64,000 nt of DNA, from assembly GCA_934271195.1 (NCBI GenBank), contig CAKQRB010000052.1:1-64000 (forward strand), given 5' to 3'. Position numbers and translations under genes: made by a program. The stretch is from an uncultured Alphaproteobacteria bacterium (GTDB taxonomy: Bacteria > Pseudomonadota > Alphaproteobacteria > RF32 > CAG-239). The notes below the pieces were generated by a model, which was given only the letters and a program-made list of their open reading frames with translations, was not told the origin of the DNA and made no database searches. This document shows, in pieces, positions 27,926 through 36,836 of this stretch. Position 1 is the first letter of the stretch. The number at the start of each line of letters is the position of its first letter.

Positions 27926-28795
27926 TCAGGTTGCCCTTTCCTTGCCGTTATTAAGCTTAAGCGGTTCTTTAATAGCCGTTTTCTTAAGCTTGATAATCAC
28001 CTTATCCCTTAACCTTAAATCAATTATGGTTAATTTACGTTTAAGAATCCCTTTTGTCACATTTAATTTTAACAATTTTTTCCATGCTTTTTCAATTTTC
28101 TCTTCCGGCAATTTTACGGTAATACCGTTCCGAATGTCGTCCAAAACCAGATTCCAACGCCGCTGCGAAATATAATTCGCCACTTTCACCCGTTTAAAAA
28201 CAGCATTGTCTTTTTGAATAACCTCAAGCAATGCATTAATATTTTCCGGCGCTCCTGCCCCGACAATCAGCAAAATCGGCTGATCCGGTTTAAAATCAGC
28301 ATGAATAACCTTGCCATCTTCATCTATCGGATAAAACTTTTCCGAAATCTGCCAAATTGACTTCACCTGCTTTTCAACAATACCGATTTGCACCACATTC
28401 GGCATAAAAGATTTTTTAACCACTGCCGATTTCACCCACGGCAGTGCCTCAACCCTTTCTTTAATCTCCGCTACATTAACCTGAAAAATATTATCATCAC
28501 GGCTCAGCCTGACTGCTTGCCGCAATTCCTCGGCGCTTGTTTTTTCATGCCCGAACACCAAAACCTCGTCCACGCCAAAACCGTGCTTTCCGCTAAAAAC
28601 ATAAAACTCCTGCGCCCATTCGCTAAACTGTTTGCTGACCAGACTTTGTTTAACCGTCGCAGTTAAAGAAGCCAAAACCAGAATCACCCCGAGCACAATC
28701 AGACTGCCAACCAGACGATAAAGCCACTCTGCCGGAAGCCTGACAATATCTTCCAACGGATCGGGCGCTATTTGGGTCTTGCTCTTTCCAAACAT
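27926..28795 (-). CDS. ftsQ: Cell division protein FtsQ
   Basis: Bitopic division protein that links FtsZ-ring proteins to septal wall enzymes. 289 residues: short cytoplasmic N-terminus, one membrane helix (about 30-52), POTRA domain with VLVFGHEKTSAEELRQAV and VAEIKERVEALPWVKSAVVKKS, then the FtsQ/DivIB beta domain with ISQRRWNLVLDDIRNGITVKLPE. The ATG shares its A with the murB TAA (TAATG), indicating coupling. Confidence 0.94.
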   Translation of the reverse strand: MFGKSKTQIAPDPLEDIVRLPAEWLYRLVGSLIVLGVILVLASLTATVKQSLVSKQFSEWAQEFYVFSGKHGFGVDEVLVFGHEKTSAEELRQAVRLSRDDNIFQVNVAEIKERVEALPWVKSAVVKKSFMPNVVQIGIVEKQVKSIWQISEKFYPIDEDGKVIHADFKPDQPILLIVGAGAPENINALLEVIQKDNAVFKRVKVANYISQRRWNLVLDDIRNGITVKLPEEKIEKAWKKLLKLNVTKGILKRKLTIIDLRLRDKVIIKLKKTAIKEPLKLNNGKERAT

Positions 28796-29730
28796 TACTT
28801 CTTCATAATTCCCATGCGTTTGACTTCCCACTCTAAAACGATGGAAGTCTTTTCCTTAACCCTGTTAATAATCTCCTCTCCCAGCGTCTCAATATCGTTA
28901 GCTGTTGCCTTACCGGTATTAATCAGAAAATTACAGTGTTTTTCCGAAACCTTGGCACCGTTAACGCTCAACCCGCAACAGCCGGATTTCTTAATCAGTT
29001 CCCAGGCCTTCAAACCCTCGGGATTTTTAAAGGTTGAGCCGGCCGTTTTTTCATTATACGGCTGATTGGCAATTCTGTACTGCCGCTGCTCTTCCAAAAT
29101 ACGGGCAATATTTTCCTTCTTGTCCTTTGCTGCCCGAAAAGTAATGGACGTAATAATCCAGTCATCGGGAAAAAAGCTGCTTCGATAAGAAAGCATCAAA
29201 TCATCGACCGTCACCGTTTCTTTTTCGCCACGACCGTTTACAATCGTCGCACGGGCAATCACGTCTTTTACACACCGCCCGAAACAACCGGCATTGGTCT
29301 TGACCGAACCACCAATAACGCCGGGAATGGAGCACAAAAACTCCAGCCCGCCCAGCTCATTCTCCAGCATAATCTTTTTCAAATCGGCATTACGTACGCC
29401 GGCAAAACAGGTAATTTCATTATCCTTTATTTCAATCTGCTTAAAATATTTGCTGTCCAGACGAATAACTACTCCGGTAATTCCACCGTCGCGCACCAAC
29501 AGATTAGAGCCGCCGCCGACCACGCATACCGGCAGATTATACGGCATCATCTTAAGAAAAAAGCCCAAATCGCCTTCATCTTCCGGATGATACATTACGT
29601 CAGCCGGTCCGCCGACGCCAAACCATGTATATTTTGACATCGGCACGTCGATATCATAACGTCCCCTGACTTCAGGAAGAAAATCTACCAGTTTTTTTCT
29701 CTTCGGCCACAGCCGTTTTAACCTCAACAT
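28795..29730 (-). CDS. murB: UDP-N-acetylenolpyruvoylglucosamine reductase MurB
   Basis: FAD/NADPH enzyme that completes UDP-MurNAc. 311 residues. FAD-binding GGGSNLLVRDGG, CSIPGVIGGSVKTNAGCFG, the catalytic Ser in LSYRSSFF, and KNPEG near the C-terminus place it in the type IIa-like group. AGGAGG precedes the ATG. It starts 14 bp after the murG stop; murC, which usually lies between them, is absent. Confidence 0.96.
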   Translation of the reverse strand: MLRLKRLWPKRKKLVDFLPEVRGRYDIDVPMSKYTWFGVGGPADVMYHPEDEGDLGFFLKMMPYNLPVCVVGGGSNLLVRDGGITGVVIRLDSKYFKQIEIKDNEITCFAGVRNADLKKIMLENELGGLEFLCSIPGVIGGSVKTNAGCFGRCVKDVIARATIVNGRGEKETVTVDDLMLSYRSSFFPDDWIITSITFRAAKDKKENIARILEEQRQYRIANQPYNEKTAGSTFKNPEGLKAWELIKKSGCCGLSVNGAKVSEKHCNFLINTGKATANDIETLGEEIINRVKEKTSIVLEWEVKRMGIMKK

Positions 29731-29744
29731 TTTTCCTCCTGATT

Positions 29745-30860
29745 TTATCTTGCTGAAATTTCACGCTCCACCGCGTCGGCAAAACGCTGCGCAGCATCAT
29801 TAATTGCGGTCTTTTTGGCATTGTCAGACATTTTTTTCATCTTTTTCGGATTCGCAATCGCCTCTTTCAAAATGCCGGACAATACTTCCGGCGTAAAATC
29901 TTTCTGCCGAATAACCTCAGCTCCTTTGGCTTCTCCCAAAGTCTGGGCATTGTACGACTGATGATCATCGGCGGCAATCGGCAGCGGAACCAAAACTGAC
30001 GGCAAGCCGGCAATTGCAATCTCAGAAACCGAAGACGCCCCCGCCCGCGACACAATCAAATCCGTTGAAGCATAAAGCTCGTCCATATTGTCAAAAAAAG
30101 CAGAAACCACAACCTCGGCTCCACAACCCCGATAAGCGTTTTCAATCAGCGTTATGTCATCTTTCCGGCATTGCTGAAAAATCTTCATCTTTTTTTGCTC
30201 AAACTTATCCAAAGCAGCTACCGCAGTCGGCACAACTTCACTGAATACTTTTGCCCCTTGGCTTCCGCCCAAAATCAGCAATTGAAAAACATCATCTGCC
30301 GTACGTTCTTTATATTTTCCTTCTCCGGTTTTGACAATCGCTCCCCGCACCGGCATACCGGTCAGCAGCGTTCTGACATTTGTCGGCGTATATTTTACAT
30401 TTTTAAAACTCTGCGCAATCAATGAAGCATATTTGCTCAAAAACCTGTTTGTCCGACTCATGACTGCATTCTGCTCATGCAAAATCAAATCCGTTCCGAG
30501 CAGAATAGCCGCCATTGATGCCGGAAAAGAGGCATAACCGCCAAATCCGACCACACATTTCGGCCGCTTTTTCAAAATCAGGAAACCGGCTTGCAAAATA
30601 CCAATGCATGTTTTGAACAAACTCTTAAGCTTAAACCATTTTGACTTTCCGACCATCGCTCCGGCCCAGACCGCATAATTTGGAATCTCACCCAGATGCC
30701 CTTTATAATTATCTTTACCGCGGCTGTCGGTAATCAGTGCCAGCCGGTATCCCCGCTTTAACAGTTCCTCTGCCAGAGCCTCGGCCGGATAAACATGACC
30801 GCCCGTTCCGCCGGCTGTTAAAAAGATTAAAGGTTTTGCTTTCTTTTTAGTACGTTTCAT
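29745..30860 (-). CDS. murG: Lipid II-forming N-acetylglucosaminyltransferase MurG
   Basis: Adds GlcNAc to lipid I on the cytoplasmic face of the inner membrane. 371 residues. N-terminal LTAGGTGGHVYPA loop, HEQNAVMSRTNRFLSKYA, LGGSQGAKVFSEVVP and the donor-site segment SRAGASSVSEIAIAGLPSVLVPLP are intact. I chose the ATG at 30860 (GGAGG just upstream); an open frame to 30956 runs into ftsW. It overlaps the ftsW 3' end by 14 bp. Confidence 0.97.
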   Translation of the reverse strand: MKRTKKKAKPLIFLTAGGTGGHVYPAEALAEELLKRGYRLALITDSRGKDNYKGHLGEIPNYAVWAGAMVGKSKWFKLKSLFKTCIGILQAGFLILKKRPKCVVGFGGYASFPASMAAILLGTDLILHEQNAVMSRTNRFLSKYASLIAQSFKNVKYTPTNVRTLLTGMPVRGAIVKTGEGKYKERTADDVFQLLILGGSQGAKVFSEVVPTAVAALDKFEQKKMKIFQQCRKDDITLIENAYRGCGAEVVVSAFFDNMDELYASTDLIVSRAGASSVSEIAIAGLPSVLVPLPIAADDHQSYNAQTLGEAKGAEVIRQKDFTPEVLSGILKEAIANPKKMKKMSDNAKKTAINDAAQRFADAVEREISAR

Positions 30861-31983
30861 CTTTATCCTCCGCATGAACATTTTTTCGGGTAATTGCCAG
30901 CAACATCCCCATTCCCAGCGCTGTCGCCAAAACCGAAGACCCGCCGTAAGAAACAAAAGGCATGGTCATTCCTTTGGTCGGCATCAGGTGCAGCGTGGAC
31001 GCCATATTAATAATGCCCTGAACACCGAATGACGCACACAGGCCGGAAGCCGACAAAATAATAAACAAATTGTTGTCTTTAAGTGATATGATCATTGAAC
31101 GTATAACTACTATGGCAAAGACTGCAACAATAAACAAGCACAAAATCAATCCGTATTCTTCTGCCGCTACCGCAAAAATAAAATCGGTATGCGCATCGGG
31201 AATATTCATCTTAACTACGCCTTCGCCTGGGCCTTTGCCAAACAAGCTGCCGTTCTGGAAAGCCTCCAGCGACTTGCGCACTTGATAACTGAGTTCGTTG
31301 CCGGAAGCCAAAAATTGGTTCACGCGGCTATGCACATGGTCAAATGTAAAATAAGCCGTCACCAGCATAGCCAGGAATCCCACTCCCAGCGCCGCCACGA
31401 ATTTTATGGATAAACCGGCCAGAAAGAACTGAAAGACCCAAATACAAGAAACCACACATGACATCCCGAAATCAGGCTGCAACAACAATAAACCGACCGT
31501 TAAAACAAACAGAAAAAGAGAAATCAGATTTCCCGGAAAATTTGCCGACTTATTCTGCCCATCAAACAACCACGCCGCAACGACAATAAAAGTCGGCTTG
31601 ACAAATTCGGAAGGCTGAAGTGTAAAACCCAGAATTCTGATCCAACGCGTGGCGCCCTTGGCTTCAAAACCCCATATCAGCGTAAAAACCATCAGAACAA
31701 TCGTTACGGTATATCCCAAAATCGCCACCCTGCGGATAGCCTTCAAACTTTGCATGGATAAAAACAGCATCAGGGACAACGCCAACGGCATAAAAAACAG
31801 CTGCCGTTTTACAAAATGATAACTGTCCGCCCCGATCCGGTTAGCCACCGACGGGCTGGCCGAAAAAGTCAGCAGCAATCCGACCATAACCAAAGACAAA
31901 ATCAACGACAGCAGAATCTTGTCAACGGTCCACCACCAGTTGCTCAAAACGCTTCGGGAATTTCTGGCCAGATTAATAATCAT
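30847..31983 (-). CDS. ftsW: Septal peptidoglycan glycosyltransferase FtsW
   Basis: SEDS polymerase of the divisome. 378 residues, about ten hydrophobic helices. LQPSEFVKPTFIVVAAWLF, LLLQPDFGMS, GNGSLFGKGPGEG-like FQNGSLFGKGPGEG, IPDAHTDFIFAVAAEEYG and PFVSYGGSSVLATALGMG are diagnostic. It is a second SEDS protein in the window besides RodA. It starts four bases after the mraY stop; murD, usually between mraY and ftsW, is absent. Confidence 0.96.
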   Translation of the reverse strand: MIINLARNSRSVLSNWWWTVDKILLSLILSLVMVGLLLTFSASPSVANRIGADSYHFVKRQLFFMPLALSLMLFLSMQSLKAIRRVAILGYTVTIVLMVFTLIWGFEAKGATRWIRILGFTLQPSEFVKPTFIVVAAWLFDGQNKSANFPGNLISLFLFVLTVGLLLLQPDFGMSCVVSCIWVFQFFLAGLSIKFVAALGVGFLAMLVTAYFTFDHVHSRVNQFLASGNELSYQVRKSLEAFQNGSLFGKGPGEGVVKMNIPDAHTDFIFAVAAEEYGLILCLFIVAVFAIVVIRSMIISLKDNNLFIILSASGLCASFGVQGIINMASTLHLMPTKGMTMPFVSYGGSSVLATALGMGMLLAITRKNVHAEDKDETY

Positions 31984-31987
31984 TTTC

Positions 31988-33067
31988 TTATCTCACGGTT
32001 AAAGACATCAGGGCTGTCACGGCCAAAATCAGGGCCATAATCCAAAAACGATTAACAACGCGGGTTTCCGGCCAGCCCGATTGCTCAAAGTGATGATGTA
32101 TCGGCGCCATTTTGAAAAATCTTCTGCCGCCGGTCTTCTTAAAATAGGCTACCTGAATCATAACGGATAAAGCCTCAATCACAAAAATCCCGCCCGCAAT
32201 CGCCAGTATAATTTCCTGCTTGAGCATAACGGCAATCGTACCGAGCAAACCGCCCAAAGCCAGAGAGCCAGTATCACCCATAAAAACCTTTGCCGGCGCG
32301 CAGTTAAACCACAAAAAGCCCAGACACCCACCGATAACGGCAGCACAAACGACGGCAACTTCGCCGACATTCGGCAGCTTGGCGATTGCAAAAACGTCAA
32401 CCAGCGGACTGCCGCCGATATAAGCAAAAACCATAAACACAAACAAAGCCGCAATCATTAATCCGGAAGCCAGCCCGTCCAATCCGTCGGAAAGATTCAC
32501 GGCATTAGACGACCCGACAATCACAATCATGGCAAAAGGAATATAAAACAGCCACAAATTAACCGCCAGATTAAAATAAGGAATTGTCAGGCTAAAGCGG
32601 TTTTGCTCAGGCGTCAGATAAGATACAATCAAGACCGAAACCAAAGCGGTTGAAAACTGCAGAAGCAACTTCATTTTTGCCGTCATGGCGTTTGCAGTCT
32701 GTTTTTTGACCTTGACATAGTCATCGACAAACCCCACAAAGCCATAAACCAGCAAAACCAAAATGCAAACCCAAACCAGAGGATCATTCCAATGCGCCCA
32801 GAGGATTGTTGACAGAATGCCGCTGCCCAAAATCATCAGGCCGCCCATTGTCGGCGTCCCCTTTTTGGTCAGCAAATGGCTCTGTGGGCCGTCTTCGCGG
32901 ATTGGCTGGCCTTTTCCCTGATGAAGGCGCAAATAATTAATGATTCGCTCCCCGCAAACCAACACCAGAATAAAAGCGGTAAAAAAAGCGCCGCCGGTAC
33001 GCCAACAAAGCGTAGAGCTGAAAACAGACAATTCATTCGCTGCAGACTGAAACAAACTGTTAAACAT
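31988..33067 (-). CDS. mraY: Phospho-N-acetylmuramoyl-pentapeptide transferase MraY
   Basis: Integral membrane enzyme that makes lipid I from UDP-MurNAc-pentapeptide and undecaprenyl phosphate. 359 residues with about ten helices. DGPQSHLLTKKGTPTMGG, the GFVDDYVKV Asp pair, NLSDGLDGLASG, and the PIHHHFEQSGWPETRVV region are all present. I chose the ATG at 33067; a TTG at 33073 is two codons upstream. It is the first recognisable gene of the mraY-ftsW-murG-murB-ftsQ-ftsA-ftsZ transcription unit. Confidence 0.96.
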   Translation of the reverse strand: MFNSLFQSAANELSVFSSTLCWRTGGAFFTAFILVLVCGERIINYLRLHQGKGQPIREDGPQSHLLTKKGTPTMGGLMILGSGILSTILWAHWNDPLVWVCILVLLVYGFVGFVDDYVKVKKQTANAMTAKMKLLLQFSTALVSVLIVSYLTPEQNRFSLTIPYFNLAVNLWLFYIPFAMIVIVGSSNAVNLSDGLDGLASGLMIAALFVFMVFAYIGGSPLVDVFAIAKLPNVGEVAVVCAAVIGGCLGFLWFNCAPAKVFMGDTGSLALGGLLGTIAVMLKQEIILAIAGGIFVIEALSVMIQVAYFKKTGGRRFFKMAPIHHHFEQSGWPETRVVNRFWIMALILAVTALMSLTVR

Positions 33068-33159
33068 TCCCAATAGTCCCCCGGATCATAAAATTTTATT
33101 TTTAATCCTACCCGCAATTTCTAAAATAAACCTTAAAATATCTGATGAAATAAAAAAAC

Positions 33160-33345
33160 TTTTATCCTCTTTTTTCCTTTTATTTCTCTCCGTCCTCTTC
33201 CCCTTTCCCTATCTTGCCTCTTTTTTATTCTTCATTATTTTTCTCTTTCTTCTTCTCTTATCTCTCCGCTTTCGCCATTCTGCTTCTCTCATCATTCCAA
33301 TTAACCAAAGTCCCCACGGCTTTCTTCACCTGTTATCCCAAACCC
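33160..33345. repeat. Pyrimidine-rich tract (copy C)
   Basis: C/T-rich on plus, like the tracts at 22970-23320 and 46270-46520, but no Cys-rich gene follows. The exact 27-base signature is not seen. Confidence 0.45.
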
Positions 33346-33499
33346 TGCTCGACTTTTTATTGCATGTCAAATTTTGCACTTCTTTATGCTGTAGTATCCG
33401 AATTGTCACCTGCAAGCCGGATGGCGCCGGTTTTATGCGGTGTCTTAAACTCCGTATTGCTCTGGCGGAATGTATGACAAAGTATGTGCTTTGAAAGGT

Positions 33500-33595
33500 T
33501 TGTCATTGCCGGACTTCAAACCGGCAATTCATAAAAAAAAGAAGCAGAGTGCCGACTGTGAAACGGTTTCTCGGATCAAGTCCAAGAATGACAAG
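33500..33595. repeat. Degenerate REP/palindromic element
   Basis: Arms TTGTCATTGCCGGACTTCA (from 33500) and TCAAGTCCAAGAATGACAA (to 33595) are near-reverse complements. The left arm itself folds: ATTGCCGG / CCGGCAAT. The pattern TGTCATT-CCGGACTTGATCCGG is that of widespread bacterial REP-type elements, here decayed. Confidence 0.5.
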
Positions 33596-33646
33596 AAAAG
33601 AATTTTATTAACCGTTCTGATCTGGGCACTCTGTTGTTCAGATAAA

Positions 33647-33680
33647 GAAAAGAGCAACGCGCAAGCTCTTTGCAAACTTT
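33647..33680. terminator. Terminator of kdsB (bidirectional form)
   Basis: AAAGAGC / GCTCTTT stem with a nine-base loop; on minus it is followed by TCTTTATC, on plus by GCAAACTTTTT. It lies directly after the kdsB stop at 33681. Confidence 0.7.
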
Positions 33681-34454
33681 TTACTTAATGTAGCGGCGAG
33701 CTTCAACCAAGTCCTCTTCCGTATCAATATCCGCAGGAGCCTCTTGAACCAGCTTCATGTTATTAATAACTTTTGCCCGAATAGTCATGCCGTTTTCAAG
33801 TGCGCGCAACTGTTCCAAAGATTCGCGCGCTTCCAAAACGCCGACAGGCAAATCTACCATCTTGGCCAGTGAAGAAGCTTTATAAACATAAATGCCGATG
33901 TGATGATACAAATCCTGATTCTTACACTTTTCCGGATTTCGGGTAAAAGGAGCCACCGCACGGGTAAAATATAAACAACGCCCTTCCGTCTCACCGTCGC
34001 GCAATCCCATGACAATCTTAACATTTGCCGGTTTTGCAGCTTCCTCGACAGACTCAAATACCATTCCACAAGTTGCAATATCGCACCCCGTCCGCTCAAT
34101 CATCTCAATCAACTGATTATTGATGTCCGGATCCACATTAATGGCATCGCCTTGAAAATTAACCACAATATCATACTTGCTGCCATCCGGATCAATCGTC
34201 TTTAATGCAGCGGCAATACGATCAGTACCGGAAGGCAGACTCGGATCTGTCAAAATAGCCTTAGCGCCAAACTTTGTACATTCATCTAAAATCACCTGAT
34301 CGCCGGCCGCCACATAAACATCACCTTTAATTGCCTTGCAAACATTTTCATAAACACGATTAATCAGTGTCTTGCCGTTAATATCGCATAATGGTTTGTT
34401 CGGCAGGCGGGTCGAGGCCATTCTAACCGGAATCATCGTCACTATTCTGCTCAT
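33681..34454 (-). CDS. kdsB: 3-deoxy-manno-octulosonate cytidylyltransferase KdsB
   Basis: Activates KDO as CMP-KDO for the LPS inner core. 257 residues. N-terminal IPVRMASTRLPNKPLCDINGK (CTP loop), LPSGTDRIAAAL, NFQGDAINVDP (Mg-binding Asp), HHIGIYVYKASSL and LEARESLEQLRALENG match the family. QGDAI replaces the QGDEP common in gammaproteobacteria, but the Asp is kept. It is transcribed as a single gene, divergently from queA. Confidence 0.93.
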   Translation of the reverse strand: MSRIVTMIPVRMASTRLPNKPLCDINGKTLINRVYENVCKAIKGDVYVAAGDQVILDECTKFGAKAILTDPSLPSGTDRIAAALKTIDPDGSKYDIVVNFQGDAINVDPDINNQLIEMIERTGCDIATCGMVFESVEEAAKPANVKIVMGLRDGETEGRCLYFTRAVAPFTRNPEKCKNQDLYHHIGIYVYKASSLAKMVDLPVGVLEARESLEQLRALENGMTIRAKVINNMKLVQEAPADIDTEEDLVEARRYIK

Positions 34455-34532
34455 CTAAAAAATCTCCGTAAAAGGTTATTGCTAATACGGCATTTATATA
34501 TTATAACAAGCAAAAAATAAAGGATTAGATAC

Positions 34533-35618
34533 ATGAAAGTGGATATTTTTGATTTTGACCTCGACCGCAGCCTGATTGCCAAAGAGCCTGTCTCTCCGCG
34601 AGATACCTCTCGTCTGCTTGATTTATCGCAGAAAGATCGGATTTCCGACCGTCATTTTTATGACTTGCCACAGCTTTTAAATGAAGGAGACGTGCTGGTT
34701 TTTAATGACACTAAAGTCATTCCGGCCCGTTTATACGGCCGCCATGGCGAAGCTTTGGTTGAAGTCACGCTGTACCGTCCGGTTGACGGCATCTGCTGGT
34801 GGAGCTTTATCAAAAATTCCAAACGCTTAAAACCCGGTAGCACGGTCAGCTTTTACACTTCCGAAATCTCTGCCGAAAAGTCTGACTTTACCGCCGAAGT
34901 CATTGAAAAACAAGACGAAGACGGAACACTTTTAAAATTTAACTGTGACCCGTCGCAACTCGGGCATTTGCTGGAAAAATACGGTTCCATGCCGCTGCCG
35001 CCTTATATCAAACGTGAAAAACCGGCCGCTGACGGTATCTGGGACAAATACAACGATAAAGAAAACTATCAGACGGTCTATGCCAGACACGAAGGCGCCG
35101 TTGCTGCCCCGACAGCCGGCCTGCATTTTACCGACCGAGTTTTGCAGGCAATTGAAGAAAAAGGCGTGAAAAAAGTATTTCTGACCTTGCATGTCGGCGC
35201 CGGAACTTTTCTTCCGGTCAAAACGGACGATACCCAAGACCACAAAATGCACGCCGAATACGGCATCATTACCCAAGAAGCCGCTGATACAATCAATGCC
35301 GCCAAAGCTGCCGGCAAAAACATCATTGCTGTCGGCACTACTTCGCTCCGCCTGTTGGAAAGCGCCGCGGACGAACACGGCATCTTGCATCCTTTTGCCG
35401 ATGACACCAGCATTTTCATCACGCCGGGATACAAGTTCAAAATGATTGATTATCTGGTCACAAATTTTCACCTGCCGAAATCTACTTTGTTTATGCTGGT
35501 CTGTGCCGTAGCCGGCCTCGACCGAATGAAGCAGGGATATGCTCATGCCATTGCAGAAAAATACCGTTTTTATTCTTACGGCGACAGCTCTATTTTAAAA
35601 TGTGTAAATAAAATTTAA
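34533..35618 (+). CDS. queA: tRNA preQ1(34) S-adenosylmethionine ribosyltransferase-isomerase
   Basis: Converts preQ1 in tRNA to epoxyqueuosine using the ribosyl part of SAM. 361 residues. FDFDLDRSLIAKEPVSPRDTSRLL at the start, then VFNDTKVIPARLYG, AAPTAGLHFTD, LHVGAGTFLPVK, AVGTTSLRLLES and TNFHLPKSTLFMLVCA cover the family signatures. AAAGGA precedes the ATG. Implies queuosine-modified tRNAs. Confidence 0.97.
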   Translation: MKVDIFDFDLDRSLIAKEPVSPRDTSRLLDLSQKDRISDRHFYDLPQLLNEGDVLVFNDTKVIPARLYGRHGEALVEVTLYRPVDGICWWSFIKNSKRLKPGSTVSFYTSEISAEKSDFTAEVIEKQDEDGTLLKFNCDPSQLGHLLEKYGSMPLPPYIKREKPAADGIWDKYNDKENYQTVYARHEGAVAAPTAGLHFTDRVLQAIEEKGVKKVFLTLHVGAGTFLPVKTDDTQDHKMHAEYGIITQEAADTINAAKAAGKNIIAVGTTSLRLLESAADEHGILHPFADDTSIFITPGYKFKMIDYLVTNFHLPKSTLFMLVCAVAGLDRMKQGYAHAIAEKYRFYSYGDSSILKCVNKI

Positions 35619-35663
35619 ACTTTCCGCCACTATACTTTTTTCCTGAAGACCAAGGAGAAAAAC

Positions 35664-36836
35664 GTGCCAAAATTTGCTTTGATTTTAGATAAAATAATTC
35701 CGCTGATACGCAATATGCTGATTCCGGCCTTGTTGTTTGGCGGCGGACTGATTTATTTTTTTGCCGCAGAAGAAATTCCACACGCCTCACAACTGACCCT
35801 GCACCATCTTTTTTATGCCGCGTCCTGCCTCAGCTTTCTGATTTTGCTTTATTTTCGCAAAGGCATTGCCGTTTTCTTCATCCTGACCGGCGCTGTCAGT
35901 TATGTCTTAATCAACTATATCAAGATCACCAATCCGGCGGCTTTTCGCGAAAGCGTTGATTTCGTCAACTTGAGTGTTTTCATCCCGCTTAATTTGATAA
36001 TTTTTTATTTCTGGCCGCAAAAACAGCTCTTAAAAAAGAAAAACATCTATTTGTTGCTGCTTATTTTTGCACAGTTTTCTATTGGCGAACACCTGCACAA
36101 ATATAATATTGCCCTGAACTATACCCCTTTTTCCGCCAATGACAATTTATGCTTTTTAAGCTACCTGATATTTTTCGGCGCGTTGTTTTCTTTTTTCTGG
36201 AAAGCCGTCAACACCGGTAAAATTTATGATTATGCCCTGTTTTTTGCCGCCGCCGACATTTTCTTCGGCTTTTACTATGCCGACAGCACAACGGCTCTGA
36301 CCTTGTTCTACAGCCTCTCCGGCATCACAATTTTAATCGCCACTATTTTATACATTTACACAGACACCTACAAAGACGAACTGACCGGATTTTCAAGCCG
36401 CAGCGCCTTTATGCTGCAATACCGGAACTTTCCGCTCAAATACAGCCTTGCCGTTGCCAAGATTGACAACTACATCTCGCTCAAAAACGCCTTTCGCCGC
36501 CGTGGTCTGAACAAGCTGATGAAGATGATAGCCCTGCGCATTAACGCCTGCGAAACCGAAGCCGTAATTTATCGTTACGGTGAAGACGAACTGGTTATTA
36601 TTTTTAAAAACGAAGACAAAAACAATGCTTATAACAAGATGGAACAAATCCGCCGTTCCATCGCTTCGGCCTCATTCATGATGTCAAACTTCAAAAAGCC
36701 GGTAAAACTGACGCTGACCACCAGTGTAACCGAAAAAAAACGCAGTGATGCCACTGCGTTGGAAACCCTTGCCAGAACCTATAAGGCCTTGCAGGAAACA
36801 ATCAAATTCAGCCAGAACGTGACCTCTAAGCTTTAA
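35664..36836 (+). CDS. Membrane protein with degenerate GGDEF domain
   Basis: 390 residues, GTG start with AAGGAG eight bases upstream. About eight hydrophobic helices in residues 10-235, then a cytoplasmic domain starting DELTGFSSRSAFM, the usual opening of GGDEF domains. The active-site loop reads RYGEDELVIIF (about 304-314) instead of RYGGDEF, so diguanylate cyclase activity is unlikely; it may bind nucleotide or act as a regulator. Its 3' end overlaps lgt on the opposite strand by 11 bp. Confidence 0.75.
   Translation: MPKFALILDKIIPLIRNMLIPALLFGGGLIYFFAAEEIPHASQLTLHHLFYAASCLSFLILLYFRKGIAVFFILTGAVSYVLINYIKITNPAAFRESVDFVNLSVFIPLNLIIFYFWPQKQLLKKKNIYLLLLIFAQFSIGEHLHKYNIALNYTPFSANDNLCFLSYLIFFGALFSFFWKAVNTGKIYDYALFFAAADIFFGFYYADSTTALTLFYSLSGITILIATILYIYTDTYKDELTGFSSRSAFMLQYRNFPLKYSLAVAKIDNYISLKNAFRRRGLNKLMKMIALRINACETEAVIYRYGEDELVIIFKNEDKNNAYNKMEQIRRSIASASFMMSNFKKPVKLTLTTSVTEKKRSDATALETLARTYKALQETIKFSQNVTSKL

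Larger units (their letters stand above)
33068..33680. other. Intergenic region with pyrimidine tract and REP-like inverted repeat
   Basis: About 610 bases between mraY and kdsB. It holds a pyrimidine-rich tract (33160-33345) like those upstream of the Cys-rich genes, a REP-like inverted repeat (33500-33595), a longer stem CAGAGTGCC/GGCACTCTG (33544-33552 with 33624-33632), and the kdsB terminator (33647-33680). The mraY promoter must also be here. Short plus-strand frames exist but I do not support any as a gene. Confidence 0.6.

Noticed and set aside
33470..33688. 72-codon plus-strand frame in the mraY-kdsB gap
   Set aside because: It runs through the REP-like repeat and into a terminator, a typical false frame of such elements.
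33681..34454. KdsB with an altered QGDEP motif (QGDAI) as a possible new nucleotidyltransferase
   Set aside because: The metal-binding Asp is retained, the motif varies in alphaproteobacterial KdsB proteins, and the rest of the family signatures are intact.
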